NCBI GenBank assembly: GCA_041675905.1
Contig: JBAYSX010000001.1
Location: forward strand, 124,001-188,000
Source of the DNA: Sandaracinobacteroides sp041675905
Lineage (GTDB): Bacteria > Pseudomonadota > Alphaproteobacteria > Sphingomonadales > Sphingomonadaceae
DNA length: 64,000 nucleotides
Reading direction: 5' to 3'
Shown here: piece by piece, positions 34,601 to 43,006 of the stretch
Position numbering within the stretch: the first letter of the stretch is position 1
Layout of the letters: each line of letters starts with the position of its first letter
Notes under the pieces: generated by a model
Database searches by the model: none
Seen by the model: the letters and a program-made list of their open reading frames with translations, nothing else
Told to the model about the DNA's origin: nothing
Program-made: the position numbers and the translations under genes

Positions 34601-36174
34601 ACTCCACGCCAGGCGTCACCCTGATCTCACCGCCACCGCATCACGACATCTATTCGATCGAGGATCTGGCGCAGCTCATCTACGATCTGAAGCAGATCAA
34701 TCCGGTCGCGCGAGTTTGCGTCAAACTGGTGTCGTCCGCCGGCATCGGCACGATCGCTGCCGGCGTCGCCAAGGCCCATGCCGATGCCATCCTGATCTCC
34801 GGCCATACCGGCGGCACCGGGGCCAGCCCGCAAACCAGTATCAAATATGCTGGCACACCATGGGAAATGGGTCTGACGGAAGCCAATCAGGTGCTCACCC
34901 TCAATGGTTTGCGCCACCGCGTGAAACTGCGCACCGATGGCGGTCTGAAAACCGGGCGGGATATCGTCATCGCCGCCATTCTCGGGGCCGAGGAATATGG
35001 TATCGGCACGCTGTCGCTCGTCGCCATGGGCTGCATCATGGTGCGGCAATGCCATTCCAACACCTGTCCGGTGGGCGTCTGCACCCAGGATGCGGCGCTG
35101 CGCGAAAAATTCACCGGGACGCCGGAAAAGGTTATCCATCTGATGACCTTCATTGCCGAGGAAACCCGCGAAATCCTCGCCAGACTGGGCGTGCGCACCC
35201 TCAACGAGGTGATCGGGCGCACCGAATTGCTGCGCCAGGTCAGCCGTGGCGCCGAGCATCTCGACGATCTCGATCTCAACCCGCTGCTCGCCAAGGTCGA
35301 TGCCCCCGATCATCTGCGCCGCTGGTCCATTGAAGGCCGGAACCCGGTGCCGGATAGCCTCGATGCCAATATATTACGCGATGCCGCGCCCGTGTTCGAA
35401 CGGGGCGAGAAAATGCAGCTCACCTACACGGTCCGCAATACGCACCGCGCCGTCGGCACCAGATTGTCGGCGGAAATCACGCGCAAGTTCGGCATGACTG
35501 GTCTCGCTCCTGGCCATGTGCATGTGCGGCTGCGCGGCAGCGCCGGCCAATCGCTGGGTGCGTTCGCGGTGCAGGGGGTGAAGCTGGAAGTCTTTGGCGA
35601 CGCCAATGATTATGTCGGCAAGGGCCTTTCCGGCGCGACCATCATCATCCGTCCACCAACGGTGTCCACGCTGCCGACGCAGGAAAACGCCATCCTCGGC
35701 AACACCATCCTGTATGGGGCGACGGCCGGTGAATTGTTCGCGGCGGGGCAGGCCGGCGAGCGTTTCGCCGTACGCAATTCCGGCGCGACCGTGGTGGTGG
35801 AAGGCTGCGGCGCCAACGGCTGCGAATATATGACGGGCGGCACCGCCGTTATCCTGGGTGAGGTCGGCGCGAACTTCGCCGCCGGGATGACGGGCGGCAT
35901 GGCCTTTGTCTACGATCCGGATGCCCGCTTCGAAGCCCGCGTGAACCCGGAATCCGTGGTGTGGCAACGGCTGGAATCAACGCACTGGGAAAATGTGCTG
36001 AAATCCTTGATCGAACGCCACGTCAAGGAAACCGGCAGCCCCTGGGCCGAAACCATCCTCGCCGACTGGGACCGCAGCCGCGCCTTCTTCTGGCAAATCT
36101 GCCCGCGTGAAATGCTGTCCCGCCTCGCCGTACCCCTTTCGGACAAAACCGAAGTGCTGCAAGCGGCGGAATAG
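31609..36174 (+). CDS. gltB: glutamate synthase [NADPH] large subunit
   Basis: A 1521-residue amidotransferase-synthase. The N-terminal ~38 residues form a propeptide cut before the nucleophile Cys39 (GDACGVGLVA). Then the glutaminase domain (RYSTNTFPQWWLAQPFRCLAHNGEINT), the central domain with FRQNFSQVTNPPIDSLREK, the FMN-binding synthase domain (SLGALSPEAHETLAIAMNRIGAKAVSGEGGED; GQLPGFKVT; HTGGTGASPQTSIKYAG), the [3Fe-4S] cysteines CIMVRQCHSNTCPVGVCTQD, and the C-terminal beta-helix of Gly repeats. Starts at 31609 or 31621. The length is standard. Confidence 0.96.
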   Translation: METPMFSPNDVIANTPHFTERARIAEKGMYRPEYEGDACGVGLVAATDGQPSRRVVENAIAALKAVWHRGAVDADGKTGDGAGILLDLPVTFFHEAIGRAGQTPKPNLLAVGMVFLPRADLAAQEICRTIVESEIIAFGHLIYGWRQVPVDMSVIGTTAAALRPEIEQIMIAGPVDTSTQSRDAFEKDLYILRRRIEKKVIEAQIQGFYICSLSCRSIVYKGLFLAESLSVFYPDLLDSRFESRVAVYHQRYSTNTFPQWWLAQPFRCLAHNGEINTIRGNHNWMKSHEIKMAANAFGRYSEDIKPLIPAGSSDTAALDAVFEAIVRSGRDAPTTKTMLVPEAWSGDPGMPPEQQAMYSYFASVMEPWDGPAALAATDGRWAIAGLDRNALRPMRYTLTNDSLLIIGSETGMVIVREDRVLEKGRLGPGQMIGVDLDSGQLYHDQQLKQQIATARNYAELVGSYTTLADVADSLDGAEPPAQWTGADLRRRQIAAGRTMEDMELILSPMVDDGKEAVGSMGDDTPLAVISEKARCISHFFRQNFSQVTNPPIDSLREKRVMSLKTRFNNHVNILDAAERQPVMVLDSPVLTNREWRLLQSHFSEQAAEIDCSFDLVDGVEGLRRAIARIRTEAEDAVRSGKSQLFLTDEHQGHGRVGVTMILAAAAVHTHLVRKGLRTFASINARSAECLDTHYFAVLIGVGATTVNAYLAEDAIRDRHARGLFGELSLADCVARYRKAINDGLLKIIAKMGISVISSYRGGYNFEAVGLSRALVNEFFPGMPSKISGEGYQSLFETSRLRHQAAWESRAGALPVGGIYRYRAGGELHAWQAGLIHTLQEAVAADSMELFRKYSDGIRQLPPIYVRDMLEFNYAEQPLPIDEVESISEIRKRFITPGMSLGALSPEAHETLAIAMNRIGAKAVSGEGGEDSRRFRPYPNGDNANSTIKQIASGRFGVTAEYLNACTEIEIKVAQGAKPGEGGQLPGFKVTEMIAKLRHSTPGVTLISPPPHHDIYSIEDLAQLIYDLKQINPVARVCVKLVSSAGIGTIAAGVAKAHADAILISGHTGGTGASPQTSIKYAGTPWEMGLTEANQVLTLNGLRHRVKLRTDGGLKTGRDIVIAAILGAEEYGIGTLSLVAMGCIMVRQCHSNTCPVGVCTQDAALREKFTGTPEKVIHLMTFIAEETREILARLGVRTLNEVIGRTELLRQVSRGAEHLDDLDLNPLLAKVDAPDHLRRWSIEGRNPVPDSLDANILRDAAPVFERGEKMQLTYTVRNTHRAVGTRLSAEITRKFGMTGLAPGHVHVRLRGSAGQSLGAFAVQGVKLEVFGDANDYVGKGLSGATIIIRPPTVSTLPTQENAILGNTILYGATAGELFAAGQAGERFAVRNSGATVVVEGCGANGCEYMTGGTAVILGEVGANFAAGMTGGMAFVYDPDARFEARVNPESVVWQRLESTHWENVLKSLIERHVKETGSPWAETILADWDRSRAFFWQICPREMLSRLAVPLSDKTEVLQAAE

Positions 36175-36195
36175 TCGCGAGCGGAGCTTGAAAGC

Positions 36196-36600
36196 ATGAG
36201 GGCGACTATAATGTCGCCGTCCCGCGGTTATCACGGCTTCCCTTCGATCTACGATGGACATGCCTCGTTAACTATAATAAACGGATCGATAAGAGGGTTT
36301 TCTATCTGGCGGGTAGATTGGGGATGCCCCGATGATTTTTTTGTAGGCGCTAATTTCCAGAGCAATCGGGCTAGTATCTCTGAGTATATGAGAGGTTTTT
36401 GCAATCCTGGTGACGATCGCGGTAGTGTTACTGACGGAGCGGGCTGGATAACCTCGTTTGAGGCTACTGGAACCTTTTCTCAGCCTCTTCCCGCCAATTT
36501 TATCCCCGAACCCGCCACTTGGGCAATGATGATCGCCGGTTTTGGTCTGGTTGGCACGGCGGCGCGGCGTCGGCGGGATGCGTCCGTTCGGGTTGGATAA
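36196..36600 (+). CDS. short PEPxxWA-CTERM protein, possibly N-terminally truncated
   Basis: A 134-residue frame ending in the sphingomonad PEP-CTERM signal: PEPATWAMMIAGFGLVGTAARRRR (PEP motif, hydrophobic segment, Arg-rich tail), the mark for exosortase/archaeosortase-type sorting. Full family members begin with a signal peptide; this one has none and opens 22 bases after gltB. The middle (about 30-100) is less GC-rich than the neighbours and has no domain I know. It may be a shortened gene or remnant. Confidence 0.6.
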   Translation: MRATIMSPSRGYHGFPSIYDGHASLTIINGSIRGFSIWRVDWGCPDDFFVGANFQSNRASISEYMRGFCNPGDDRGSVTDGAGWITSFEATGTFSQPLPANFIPEPATWAMMIAGFGLVGTAARRRRDASVRVG

Positions 36601-36614
36601 GCACAACATCTCTG

Positions 36615-36643
36615 GCGGGTGTGGCCATTTGGGCCATGCCCGC
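36615..36643. terminator. stem-loop between convergent genes
   Basis: GCGGG and TGGCC on the left pair with GGCCA and CCCGC on the right, separated by a 2x2 mismatch, with a five-base loop (36615-36619 with 36639-36643, 36622-36626 with 36632-36636). No T run follows on either strand, so it is only a weak terminator candidate between the PEP-CTERM and LysR genes. Confidence 0.3.
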
Positions 36644-36664
36644 TGGAATCTATAATGCGCGCCG

Positions 36665-37462
36665 TCACCCCTGACCCAGCAGCGTCGCCACCAAATCCTT
36701 GACCTTCTGCGATTTCCATTGTGGCGCTGGCGCGCACAGCCAGAATCCCTGTTCGCAAGGCATTCGCGGTGCGGTTTCGGCAATGCGTCCGGATTCAATG
36801 AAAGACAGCGCCAGCGTCAGCGGAATACGGGCGGTTCCCAGCCCTGCGAGCACCAGATCGAGCGCCGCGCCCGCGTCGGCGACGATGATGGCATTGTCTG
36901 TCGCCGTTTGCCCGTCACCGGCCCAGCATATCATGCGGCCCGCATCTCCGGCGGTAACGGTCGTCCATTGCTCGTCGGCGATAGTGCGGCCCGTAACGCC
37001 TTCGGCATCGGGCGCCGGCCCCCAGGTCAGCGCCAGATCGAGATTGGCTTCGCGGAAATCGACCGGCTGGTCCAGCGGCAGCAGACGGACGCTCGCCAGC
37101 GGGTGGGTATCCAGCCAGCGGTCCAGCCGGGGTGCCAGCCAGTGCCGAAGGGCGGGGCGCGCTACCGCGATTGTCATGCGCAGGGAAGTCTGGCCAGCCT
37201 GCAAGGCCTCGACAGTTTCTTCCAAAGACTGAAAACCCGCCCGCAGCGCCGGAAGGGCGCTATCCGCTTCGGGTGTCAGTTCCAGCCCCCTGGCGGTTCG
37301 CCGGAACAATATGACCCCAAGGGTTTCTTCCAGCGCCCGGATTTGCTGGCCTACCGCCGCCGGGGTTACGGCCAGTTCGTCGGCGGCGCGCGTGAAGGAA
37401 AGCGACCGCGCCGCCGCATCAAAAACGCGCAGCGCATTCAGGGGCAGCAGTGAACGCCGCAT
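36665..37462 (-). CDS. LysR-family transcriptional regulator (GcvA-like)
   Basis: A 265-residue regulator. The N terminus is the winged helix: LPLNALRVFDAAARSLSFTRAADELAVTPAAVGQQIRALEETLGVILFRRTARGLELT, matching the GcvA/AmpR subgroup; the rest is the periplasmic-binding-like effector domain. Its start overlaps the apaG stop by one base (TGATG), so it is the third gene of a metZ-apaG-lysR run. The target is unknown; sulfur metabolism is possible by neighbourhood. Confidence 0.92.
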   Translation of the reverse strand: MRRSLLPLNALRVFDAAARSLSFTRAADELAVTPAAVGQQIRALEETLGVILFRRTARGLELTPEADSALPALRAGFQSLEETVEALQAGQTSLRMTIAVARPALRHWLAPRLDRWLDTHPLASVRLLPLDQPVDFREANLDLALTWGPAPDAEGVTGRTIADEQWTTVTAGDAGRMICWAGDGQTATDNAIIVADAGAALDLVLAGLGTARIPLTLALSFIESGRIAETAPRMPCEQGFWLCAPAPQWKSQKVKDLVATLLGQG

Positions 37463-37881
37463 CAGTGGGCGGCGCGCCGACTGTCCGGAGACAGCAGATC
37501 GAACACCGGAATGCCGACGCGAAACTGCCGGCCTTCGGCGGTTTCCATGCCATAGCTGCCCTGCATCATTCCCGACGGTGTCGTCAGCGGGCAGCCTGAA
37601 ACATAATCGAACGACGCGCCCGGCGCGATGACCGGCTGTTCGCCGACCACGCCTTCCCCGCGCACTTCCTGGACATTCCCATGCCCGTCGGTGATGATCC
37701 AGTGCCGGTCGATCAGGCGGACAGGTTCCGGCCCGTGATTTTCAATCCGGATATGATATTGCCAGATATAATGGTCCTGCGCCGGTTGCGACCGTTCCTC
37801 GTCATATTGGGGCTGCACATGCACATGGATATGGCCGGTGGCTCCGCTGACGGCGAAAAACCCTTCCATGGTGCCCGTCAT
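37462..37881 (-). CDS. apaG: ApaG protein
   Basis: A 139-residue ApaG/fibronectin-III-like beta-sandwich. Typical blocks: HVHVQPQYDEERSQPAQDHYIWQYHIRIENHG, VRLIDRHWIITDGHGNVQEVRGEGVVGEQP and GCPLTTPSGMMQGSYGME. Known mutations in relatives affect Co/Mg resistance and the stability of Ap4A; the biochemical role is not settled. It overlaps metZ by 4 bases, a pairing common in sphingomonads. Confidence 0.95.
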   Translation of the reverse strand: MTGTMEGFFAVSGATGHIHVHVQPQYDEERSQPAQDHYIWQYHIRIENHGPEPVRLIDRHWIITDGHGNVQEVRGEGVVGEQPVIAPGASFDYVSGCPLTTPSGMMQGSYGMETAEGRQFRVGIPVFDLLSPDSRRAAH

Positions 37882-39086
37882 AACCCGACCTTTCGCAATG
37901 CCTGATCGAGATCGGCGATCAGATCGGCCGGATCTTCCAATCCGACTGAAAGCCGCAGCATATCCTCTGTGACGCCCATTTCAAGACGAACATCTTCAGC
38001 GACGCTGGCATGGGTGGTGGACGCGGGGTGGGTCATCAGGCTGCGCGAGTCGCCAACATTGTTGGAAATGTCGATCAGTTCCAGCGCATCCAGCAACGCA
38101 TGGGCCCGCTCGCGCCCGCCACCAACGAACAGGGCGAGAATGGTGCCGCCCGCCGACATTTGCTGTATCGCCAGTGCATGTTGCGGATGGCTTTCCAGCC
38201 CCGGATACAACAGGCGCGGAATCCGCCCATCCAGGAACCGCGCGATTTCGAGCGCATTCCGCCCCATCTGGCTGACACGAAGATCCAGCGTTTCCAGACC
38301 TTTCAGCACAACCCATGCGTTAAACGCCGACAGCACCGGGCCGGTATGGCGGGTGAAGGCGAGGTAAGTCTTGTCCATCCACTCCGCCGGACCCAGCACC
38401 GCGCCCGCCAGCACGCGCCCCTGACCGTCCATCAATTTCGTGGCGGAGTAGGCGACGATATCCGCGCCCAGTTCCAGGGGGCGTTGCACATGCGGCGTTG
38501 CAAAGGCGTTATCGACGATCACCAGCGCCCCGGCATCGTGCGCGATGGCGGATACGGCGCGTACATCTACGATATCCAGCGTCGGATTCGCCGGTGTTTC
38601 CAGAAACACCGCTTTGGTGTTCGGGCGCAGCGCCCGCGCCCAGGCGTCGGTGTCCCTGCCATCGACGACGCTGGTTTGAATGCCAAAGCGCGGCAAAATC
38701 GTATCCACCAGCACCCGGCAAGAGCCAAAGGCCGCTCGCCCCGCGATCAGATGGTCGCCCGCCGAAAGGGTGGAGAGCAACGTGGATGACATTGCCGCCA
38801 TACCGGACGCGGACATGCGACAGGCTTCGGCACCCTCCAGCAACGCCAGCCGCTCTTCCAGCATTTCGACCGTCGGGTTTTGCAGCCGGCTGTATGTCAT
38901 GCCGGGCCGTTCGCCACGGAACCGCGCCGCAGCTTCTTCGGCGTTGTCGTAGCAATAGCCGGATGTCAGAAATATGGCTTCACTGGTTTCACCAAATTCC
39001 GAGCGCCTGGTGCCGCCCCGGATAGCCTGGGTCGCCGGGCGCCATCTGGCCGTGATTTCCCGGTTTCGTCCTGTGTCGCGTTTCAT
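37878..39086 (-). CDS. metZ: O-succinylhomoserine sulfhydrylase
   Basis: PLP enzyme that makes homocysteine from O-succinylhomoserine and sulfide for methionine synthesis. The 402-residue protein has family blocks YSRLQNPTVEMLEERLALLEGAEACRMSASGMAA, the PLP Lys in AYSATKLMDGQGRVLAGAVLG, ETPANPTLDIVD and SLGGVES-equivalent positions (NVGDSRSLMTHPASTTHA). The GC-rich start has AGAGACC upstream only. First gene of the minus-strand run. Confidence 0.93.
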   Translation of the reverse strand: MKRDTGRNREITARWRPATQAIRGGTRRSEFGETSEAIFLTSGYCYDNAEEAAARFRGERPGMTYSRLQNPTVEMLEERLALLEGAEACRMSASGMAAMSSTLLSTLSAGDHLIAGRAAFGSCRVLVDTILPRFGIQTSVVDGRDTDAWARALRPNTKAVFLETPANPTLDIVDVRAVSAIAHDAGALVIVDNAFATPHVQRPLELGADIVAYSATKLMDGQGRVLAGAVLGPAEWMDKTYLAFTRHTGPVLSAFNAWVVLKGLETLDLRVSQMGRNALEIARFLDGRIPRLLYPGLESHPQHALAIQQMSAGGTILALFVGGGRERAHALLDALELIDISNNVGDSRSLMTHPASTTHASVAEDVRLEMGVTEDMLRLSVGLEDPADLIADLDQALRKVGL

Positions 39087-39350
39087 TGCAAGAGACCTGA
39101 AGCATAGCGCGATCAGATGATAGCCATCTCGCGCAGACCATGCGAAAAAGAAGAGAGATAATTGCCGATTCGAAGATGCGGCTGACGATACGCTCTAGAC
39201 CTGTTCCGCCCGATATCACAAGATTCCCCGGCGAAATATTTGTGCGTATATGGTTGCCGCCTGGCGTCCCGGGTTGTAAGTTTGTGTCTGTTGGCGGTAG
39301 TGGCCGGGGGTTACGGGCGATCCGGCTCGCGAACAGGACGGGAAATTTTG
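39087..39350. other. divergent spacer between metZ and the peroxidase gene
   Basis: 264 bases between two divergent genes, GC-rich near the peroxidase end. It must hold both promoters, but I see no clear -35/-10 pair. I looked for a SAM-II-type riboswitch in front of metZ and found no convincing match. An open frame back to 39240 in the peroxidase frame has no family match. Confidence 0.5.
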
Positions 39351-39950
39351 ATGCGCTTCTGGTTTTACATCCTCGGGTTCGCAACCCTGTTTGCCGGCGC
39401 AGGCATGTTATTTTCCGCCACATCCGGGCGCAGCGTCGCGAAGGAGGCAAATATTGCCCCCCGACCGGCAACCGCCTGGGAGTTTCGTCTGACGTCGATC
39501 GACGGCAAACCCATGCCGCTCGACGAATATCGCGGCCGGGTGCTGCTGGTTGTGAATACGGCCAGCTTTTGCGGCTTCACCCCGCAATATGAGGGCCTGC
39601 AGAAACTGCATGAGACATTCGGACCGCAAGGTCTGACGGTGATCGGTGTGCCGTCCGGCGATTTCCGCGAGCAGGAACATGCGGAAAACGCCGAGATCAA
39701 GGAATTTTGCGAATCTAAATTCGGCATTACCTTCCCGATGGCCGAAAAATCCGTGGTGACGGGCGCGAACGCTATTCCTCTATATCAATGGGCAAGGGCC
39801 AGCCTGCCAGCACAGAATGCCCCGAAATGGAACTTTCATAAATTCTTGATCGGGCGCGATGGCAAGCTGATCGCCGGCTTCCCGTCGAAAGTCACGCCTG
39901 ATAGTCCCGAACTGACTAAAGCCATTGAAAAAGCATTGAGAGGTTCATGA
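39351..39950 (+). CDS. glutathione peroxidase family protein (Cys type), exported
   Basis: A 199-residue thiol peroxidase; the ATG at 39351 follows AGGACGGG. An N-terminal membrane segment or signal (RFWFYILGFATLFAGAGMLF) directs it to the periplasm or membrane. Family blocks: VLLVVNTASFCGFTPQYEGLQKLHETFGPQGLTVIGVPSGDF with the peroxidatic Cys, EIKEFCESKFGITFPM, and WNFHKFLIGRDGKLI. It probably uses thioredoxin or glutathione to remove peroxides. It overlaps the lipoprotein gene by 4 bases. Confidence 0.9.
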   Translation: MRFWFYILGFATLFAGAGMLFSATSGRSVAKEANIAPRPATAWEFRLTSIDGKPMPLDEYRGRVLLVVNTASFCGFTPQYEGLQKLHETFGPQGLTVIGVPSGDFREQEHAENAEIKEFCESKFGITFPMAEKSVVTGANAIPLYQWARASLPAQNAPKWNFHKFLIGRDGKLIAGFPSKVTPDSPELTKAIEKALRGS

Positions 39951-40369
39951 TGTTGCGCCGGATTACCCCCATTGCCGCTCTTGCGATCCTGCTTGCCGCC
40001 TGCAACCAGCAACCTGCCGAAGAAGCCACAGTTGCGCCGGAACCGGTTGAGCCGGTCGCGCCGTTGGCCACCGCCGCAGAATCGGCTGGCTACACCTGCG
40101 AAAAGGATCTGCCGATTACCGCCGTTTATGGCACGAACGCAGAGGGTAAATCCGACGCCGCGCTGGTTGTTCAGGGCGTCAGCTATGATCTGGTTGAAAC
40201 CCCGGCGACGACCGGCAAACGTTACACTACTGCCAACGGGCTGGAAAAAGGCAAGGGTTTGATCTGGGAAGTGCAGGGGGAAAAGGCGACCCTGTGGGAA
40301 GCGCCTTCCGACCGTCTGGACGACGCCAGCGCGGCCACCGTCCTGAAGAACTGCACCCTGCAGAAATAA
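39947..40369 (+). CDS. MliC-like lipoprotein
   Basis: A 140-residue lipoprotein: signal ending in a lipobox LLAAC (Cys19), an acidic/Pro linker, then a small beta-barrel domain with YTCEKDLPITAVYG, ALVVQGVSYDLVETPATTGKRYTTANGLEKGKGLIWEVQGEKATLWEA, and a final NCTLQK Cys. The pattern matches the C-type lysozyme inhibitor (MliC/PliC) family. It is co-transcribed with the peroxidase gene, and a strong terminator follows. Confidence 0.8.
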   Translation: MMLRRITPIAALAILLAACNQQPAEEATVAPEPVEPVAPLATAAESAGYTCEKDLPITAVYGTNAEGKSDAALVVQGVSYDLVETPATTGKRYTTANGLEKGKGLIWEVQGEKATLWEAPSDRLDDASAATVLKNCTLQK

Positions 40370-40374
40370 TGGAA

Positions 40375-40413
40375 GCCGCTACGACCGGAATACCCGGTCG
40401 CAGCGGCGTTTTT
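40375..40413 (+). terminator. intrinsic terminator after the MliC-like gene
   Basis: Arms 40375-40380/40402-40407 and 40382-40388/40394-40400 form a 13-base-pair stem with one mismatch and a five-base loop, followed by GTTTTT (40408-40413). It directly precedes the stop of the convergent minus-strand gene. Confidence 0.9.
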
Positions 40414-41184
40414 CTATCTGACGGTCACTACGCGCCGCCTGCGTACGGCAAACCCGGTCAGCCCGAATCCGGCGATGAATAACGCCCATGTGCCAGGTTC
40501 CGGGACAGCGGCTGGATTAGCTGCAGACGTCCATGAAATGTCGTCCACGCCCCAGGCATCGGCAGTGCCGCCGACATTGGTCTGGCGGATGGCGATTTGC
40601 GAAAAGCCCGTCGGATCGATCAGGCCAAAAAAGCTGACGCCGCCAGCATCATTCATCGGCAGCGCATAGCTGAGCGCCGAACCATCGAACAATGTAACCG
40701 TGATGCTCGCGGTCAATGCCATTTCCGCGCCGGTGGTAAAGAAGCCGAAGCTGTTTGTGGGCACATCGAACAGGAAATGCGCTTCCGAATCGAAATAGCC
40801 TGGAAAGCCGAGCCAGTTCGCACCGCCTGATGTGGTGTTGAAGCCATAGCGGGCCGGGTCGGCATCCGGGGCGCCGCCAGCCACACTGTTGGCGATTCCC
40901 GAAAACGCCGCGCCCAGATCCTGCGCCAGCGGATATATGGTCAGCCCCTTGCTCTCAATCATATAGTAATGGCCGGTGTCGTAAGATTCGAAATCTTCCA
41001 TTATAATGGTGCCGAAACCGGCAGCAGCATTACGAAAAGCGTTTTCTGCCGCCCGGGATGCGCTGAAAACGCCGCCTGGCGTTGCGCCGTCATCCTGACC
41101 GGTAAAGATCAGCGGCGCCGCGTAGGCCGGAACAGAGATAGACGACAGCAGAAGAGCCGGAATCAAAGTTTTAATTGCACGCAT
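40414..41184 (-). CDS. PEPxxWA-CTERM sorting domain protein
   Basis: A 256-residue secreted protein. It starts after AAGGGG with a signal peptide (TLIPALLLSSISVPAYA) and ends in VPEPGTWALFIAGFGLTGFAVRRRR, a complete PEP-CTERM sorting tail. The middle is a beta-rich jelly-roll-like domain (GTIIMEDFESYDTG, ANWLGFPGYFDSEAHFLFDVPTNSFGFFTTG, FGLIDPTGFSQIAIRQTN) resembling lectin-like extracellular proteins of this class. Likely processed by an exosortase and sent to the outer surface. Divergent from nuoA. Confidence 0.92.
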   Translation of the reverse strand: MRAIKTLIPALLLSSISVPAYAAPLIFTGQDDGATPGGVFSASRAAENAFRNAAAGFGTIIMEDFESYDTGHYYMIESKGLTIYPLAQDLGAAFSGIANSVAGGAPDADPARYGFNTTSGGANWLGFPGYFDSEAHFLFDVPTNSFGFFTTGAEMALTASITVTLFDGSALSYALPMNDAGGVSFFGLIDPTGFSQIAIRQTNVGGTADAWGVDDISWTSAANPAAVPEPGTWALFIAGFGLTGFAVRRRRVVTVR

Positions 41185-41390
41185 AAGTGCCCCTTTGTGA
41201 TGAATGAGCGCGCCTTCCTTCGATTAATAATAATTTTTCAACAATTATAGTTGCATGCATTTCGGATATATCCGCCGCACTCGTTGCCCCGATGCGCGGA
41301 CCGCCGCCGCCTGGGCCCAAAACTTCGCATCGAACGTTCACAGTCGGGCTTGCCGCCGCGCGGCATGAGGCCTAGAGGGTTGGCTCACTT

Positions 41391-41786
41391 ATGACTGACA
41401 TCCTTTACCTCGGCCGGGAATATCTACCGATCCTGCTGTTCGTGCTCGTCGCGACCGGCTTCGCTGCAGTATTCTTCGGTCTGCCGATGCTGGTGGCGAA
41501 CGTCGTCGGCACCAGCAAGCCCTATGGCGACAAGCTCACGGAATATGAAAGCGGCTTTCCGGCCTTCTCGTCGGCGCGCGGCCAGTTCGACATCCGCTTC
41601 TATCTGGTGTCGCTGCTGTTCATGATCTTCGACCTGGAAGTGGCGTTCCTGTTTCCCTGGGCCGTCAGTCTGAAGGAAATGGGGCCGGATCTGATATTCG
41701 CCTGGAGTTCGATGGTGGTATTTCTGGGTGTGCTGACGGTCGGTTTCATTTACGAGTGGCGTAAGGGGGCGCTGGATTGGGAGTGA
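41391..41786 (+). CDS. nuoA: NADH-quinone oxidoreductase subunit A
   Basis: First gene of the complex I operon. Its 131 residues contain three transmembrane helices and the family block TEYESGFPAFSSARGQFDIRFYLVSLLFMIFDLEVAFLFPWA. Part of the proton-pumping membrane arm at the junction with the quinone site. A 206-base spacer with the PEP-CTERM gene upstream holds the promoter, which I could not place. The end overlaps the ATG at 41786 by one base (TGATG). Confidence 0.95.
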   Translation: MTDILYLGREYLPILLFVLVATGFAAVFFGLPMLVANVVGTSKPYGDKLTEYESGFPAFSSARGQFDIRFYLVSLLFMIFDLEVAFLFPWAVSLKEMGPDLIFAWSSMVVFLGVLTVGFIYEWRKGALDWE

Positions 41787-41791
41787 TGACT

Positions 41792-42346
41792 ATGGCCTCC
41801 ACCGGACTTGTCACCGCCGATGGCAAGGAACTGTCGCGTAATCCGCCGGCTCAGGATAAATTTTTCGCCGACGTCAATCAGGAACTCTCCAACAAGGGTT
41901 TCCTGACGGCCTCGATGGAAGATCTGGTAAAGTGGGCGCGCACCGGCTCGCTCTGGTGGATGTCCTTCGGGCTTGCCTGTTGCGCGGTCGAGATGATGCA
42001 CGCGTCGATGCCGCATTTCGATATGGAGCGTTTCGGCGCCGCGCCGCGCGCCTCCCCGCGCCAGTCAGACGTGATGATCGTCGCCGGAACACTTTGCAAC
42101 AAGATGGCTCCAGCCCTGCGCCGGGTTTACGATCAGATGCCTGAACCGCGTTATGTGATCTCCATGGGCAGCTGCGCCAACGGCGGCGGCTATTATCATT
42201 ACAGCTATTCGGTGGTGCGTGGCTGCGATCGTATCGTGCCGGTGGATATTTATGTGCCCGGCTGCCCGCCGACAGCCGAGGCGCTCATCTATGGCGTCAT
42301 GGCGTTGCAGCGGAAAATTCGCCGCCTCGGCAGCTTCGACCGGTAG
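41792..42346 (+). CDS. nuoB: NADH-quinone oxidoreductase subunit B
   Basis: Carries cluster N2, the last iron-sulfur centre before quinone. The start at 41792 sits 8 bases after GGGAG; ATG at 41786 is an alternative. The 184-residue protein has all four cluster cysteines: the pair in GLACCAVEMMHA, the one in SMGSCANGG and the one in YVPGCPPTAEAL. Length is normal. Confidence 0.95.
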   Translation: MASTGLVTADGKELSRNPPAQDKFFADVNQELSNKGFLTASMEDLVKWARTGSLWWMSFGLACCAVEMMHASMPHFDMERFGAAPRASPRQSDVMIVAGTLCNKMAPALRRVYDQMPEPRYVISMGSCANGGGYYHYSYSVVRGCDRIVPVDIYVPGCPPTAEALIYGVMALQRKIRRLGSFDR

Positions 42347-42355
42347 GAGCGCATC

Positions 42356-43006
42356 ATGAGCCATTTGCCTGCTGTTGCTTCTCACGAAGGGGTCGCGGCC
42401 CGCGCCGCCGAACTCCTTGGCGCGCATCTGCTGGAAACCCGCACCCATTTGGGCGAAATCACGCTGGTCGTTGCACGCGATGCGATCGTGACGGTGTTGC
42501 AAACGCTGCGCGATACGCCCGATCTCGCCTACGAGCAGTTGATGGATATTTGCGGGGCGGATTATCCTGAACGCGCCGAGCGTTTCGACGTTAATTACCA
42601 TATGCTGAGCCTGAAGCATAACCGGCGGATACGGGTGAAGCTGACGACGGACGAGGTGCAACCGGTGCCGTCGGTGGTTTCGCTGTTTCCTGTCGCCGGC
42701 TGGCTGGAACGCGAAACCTGGGATTGCTATGGCGTATTCTTCGCCGGCAACCCGGATCTGCGCCGTATCCTTACCGATTATGGTTTTGAAGGCCATCCGT
42801 TTCGCAAGGACTTCCCGCTGACCGGCCATGTCGAACTGCGTTATTCGGAAGAGCAGGGGCGCGTGCTCTATGAGCCCGTTACCCTGAAGCAGGATTTCCG
42901 CAATTTCGACTTTCTGTCGCCATGGGAAGGCAGCTGGCCGCTGCCGGGCGATGAAAAGGCCGACGACACTCCGGCTCCTGGCCTCGATCCGGGAGAGAAA
43001 AAATGA
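42356..43006 (+). CDS. nuoC: NADH-quinone oxidoreductase subunit C
   Basis: The 30-kDa subunit of the peripheral arm, 216 residues, separate from NuoD as usual in alphaproteobacteria. Family blocks: DICGADYPERAERFDVNYHMLSLKHNRRIRVK, VSLFPVAGWLERETWDCYGVFFAGNPDLRRILTDYGFEGHPFRKDFPLTGHVELRY. An acidic/Pro C-terminal tail of about 20 residues. The stop overlaps nuoD by 4 bases. Confidence 0.96.
   Translation: MSHLPAVASHEGVAARAAELLGAHLLETRTHLGEITLVVARDAIVTVLQTLRDTPDLAYEQLMDICGADYPERAERFDVNYHMLSLKHNRRIRVKLTTDEVQPVPSVVSLFPVAGWLERETWDCYGVFFAGNPDLRRILTDYGFEGHPFRKDFPLTGHVELRYSEEQGRVLYEPVTLKQDFRNFDFLSPWEGSWPLPGDEKADDTPAPGLDPGEKK

Noticed and set aside
39087..39240. SAM-type riboswitch upstream of metZ
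   Set aside because: No match to the conserved core of SAM-II or other SAM riboswitches that I could recognise.
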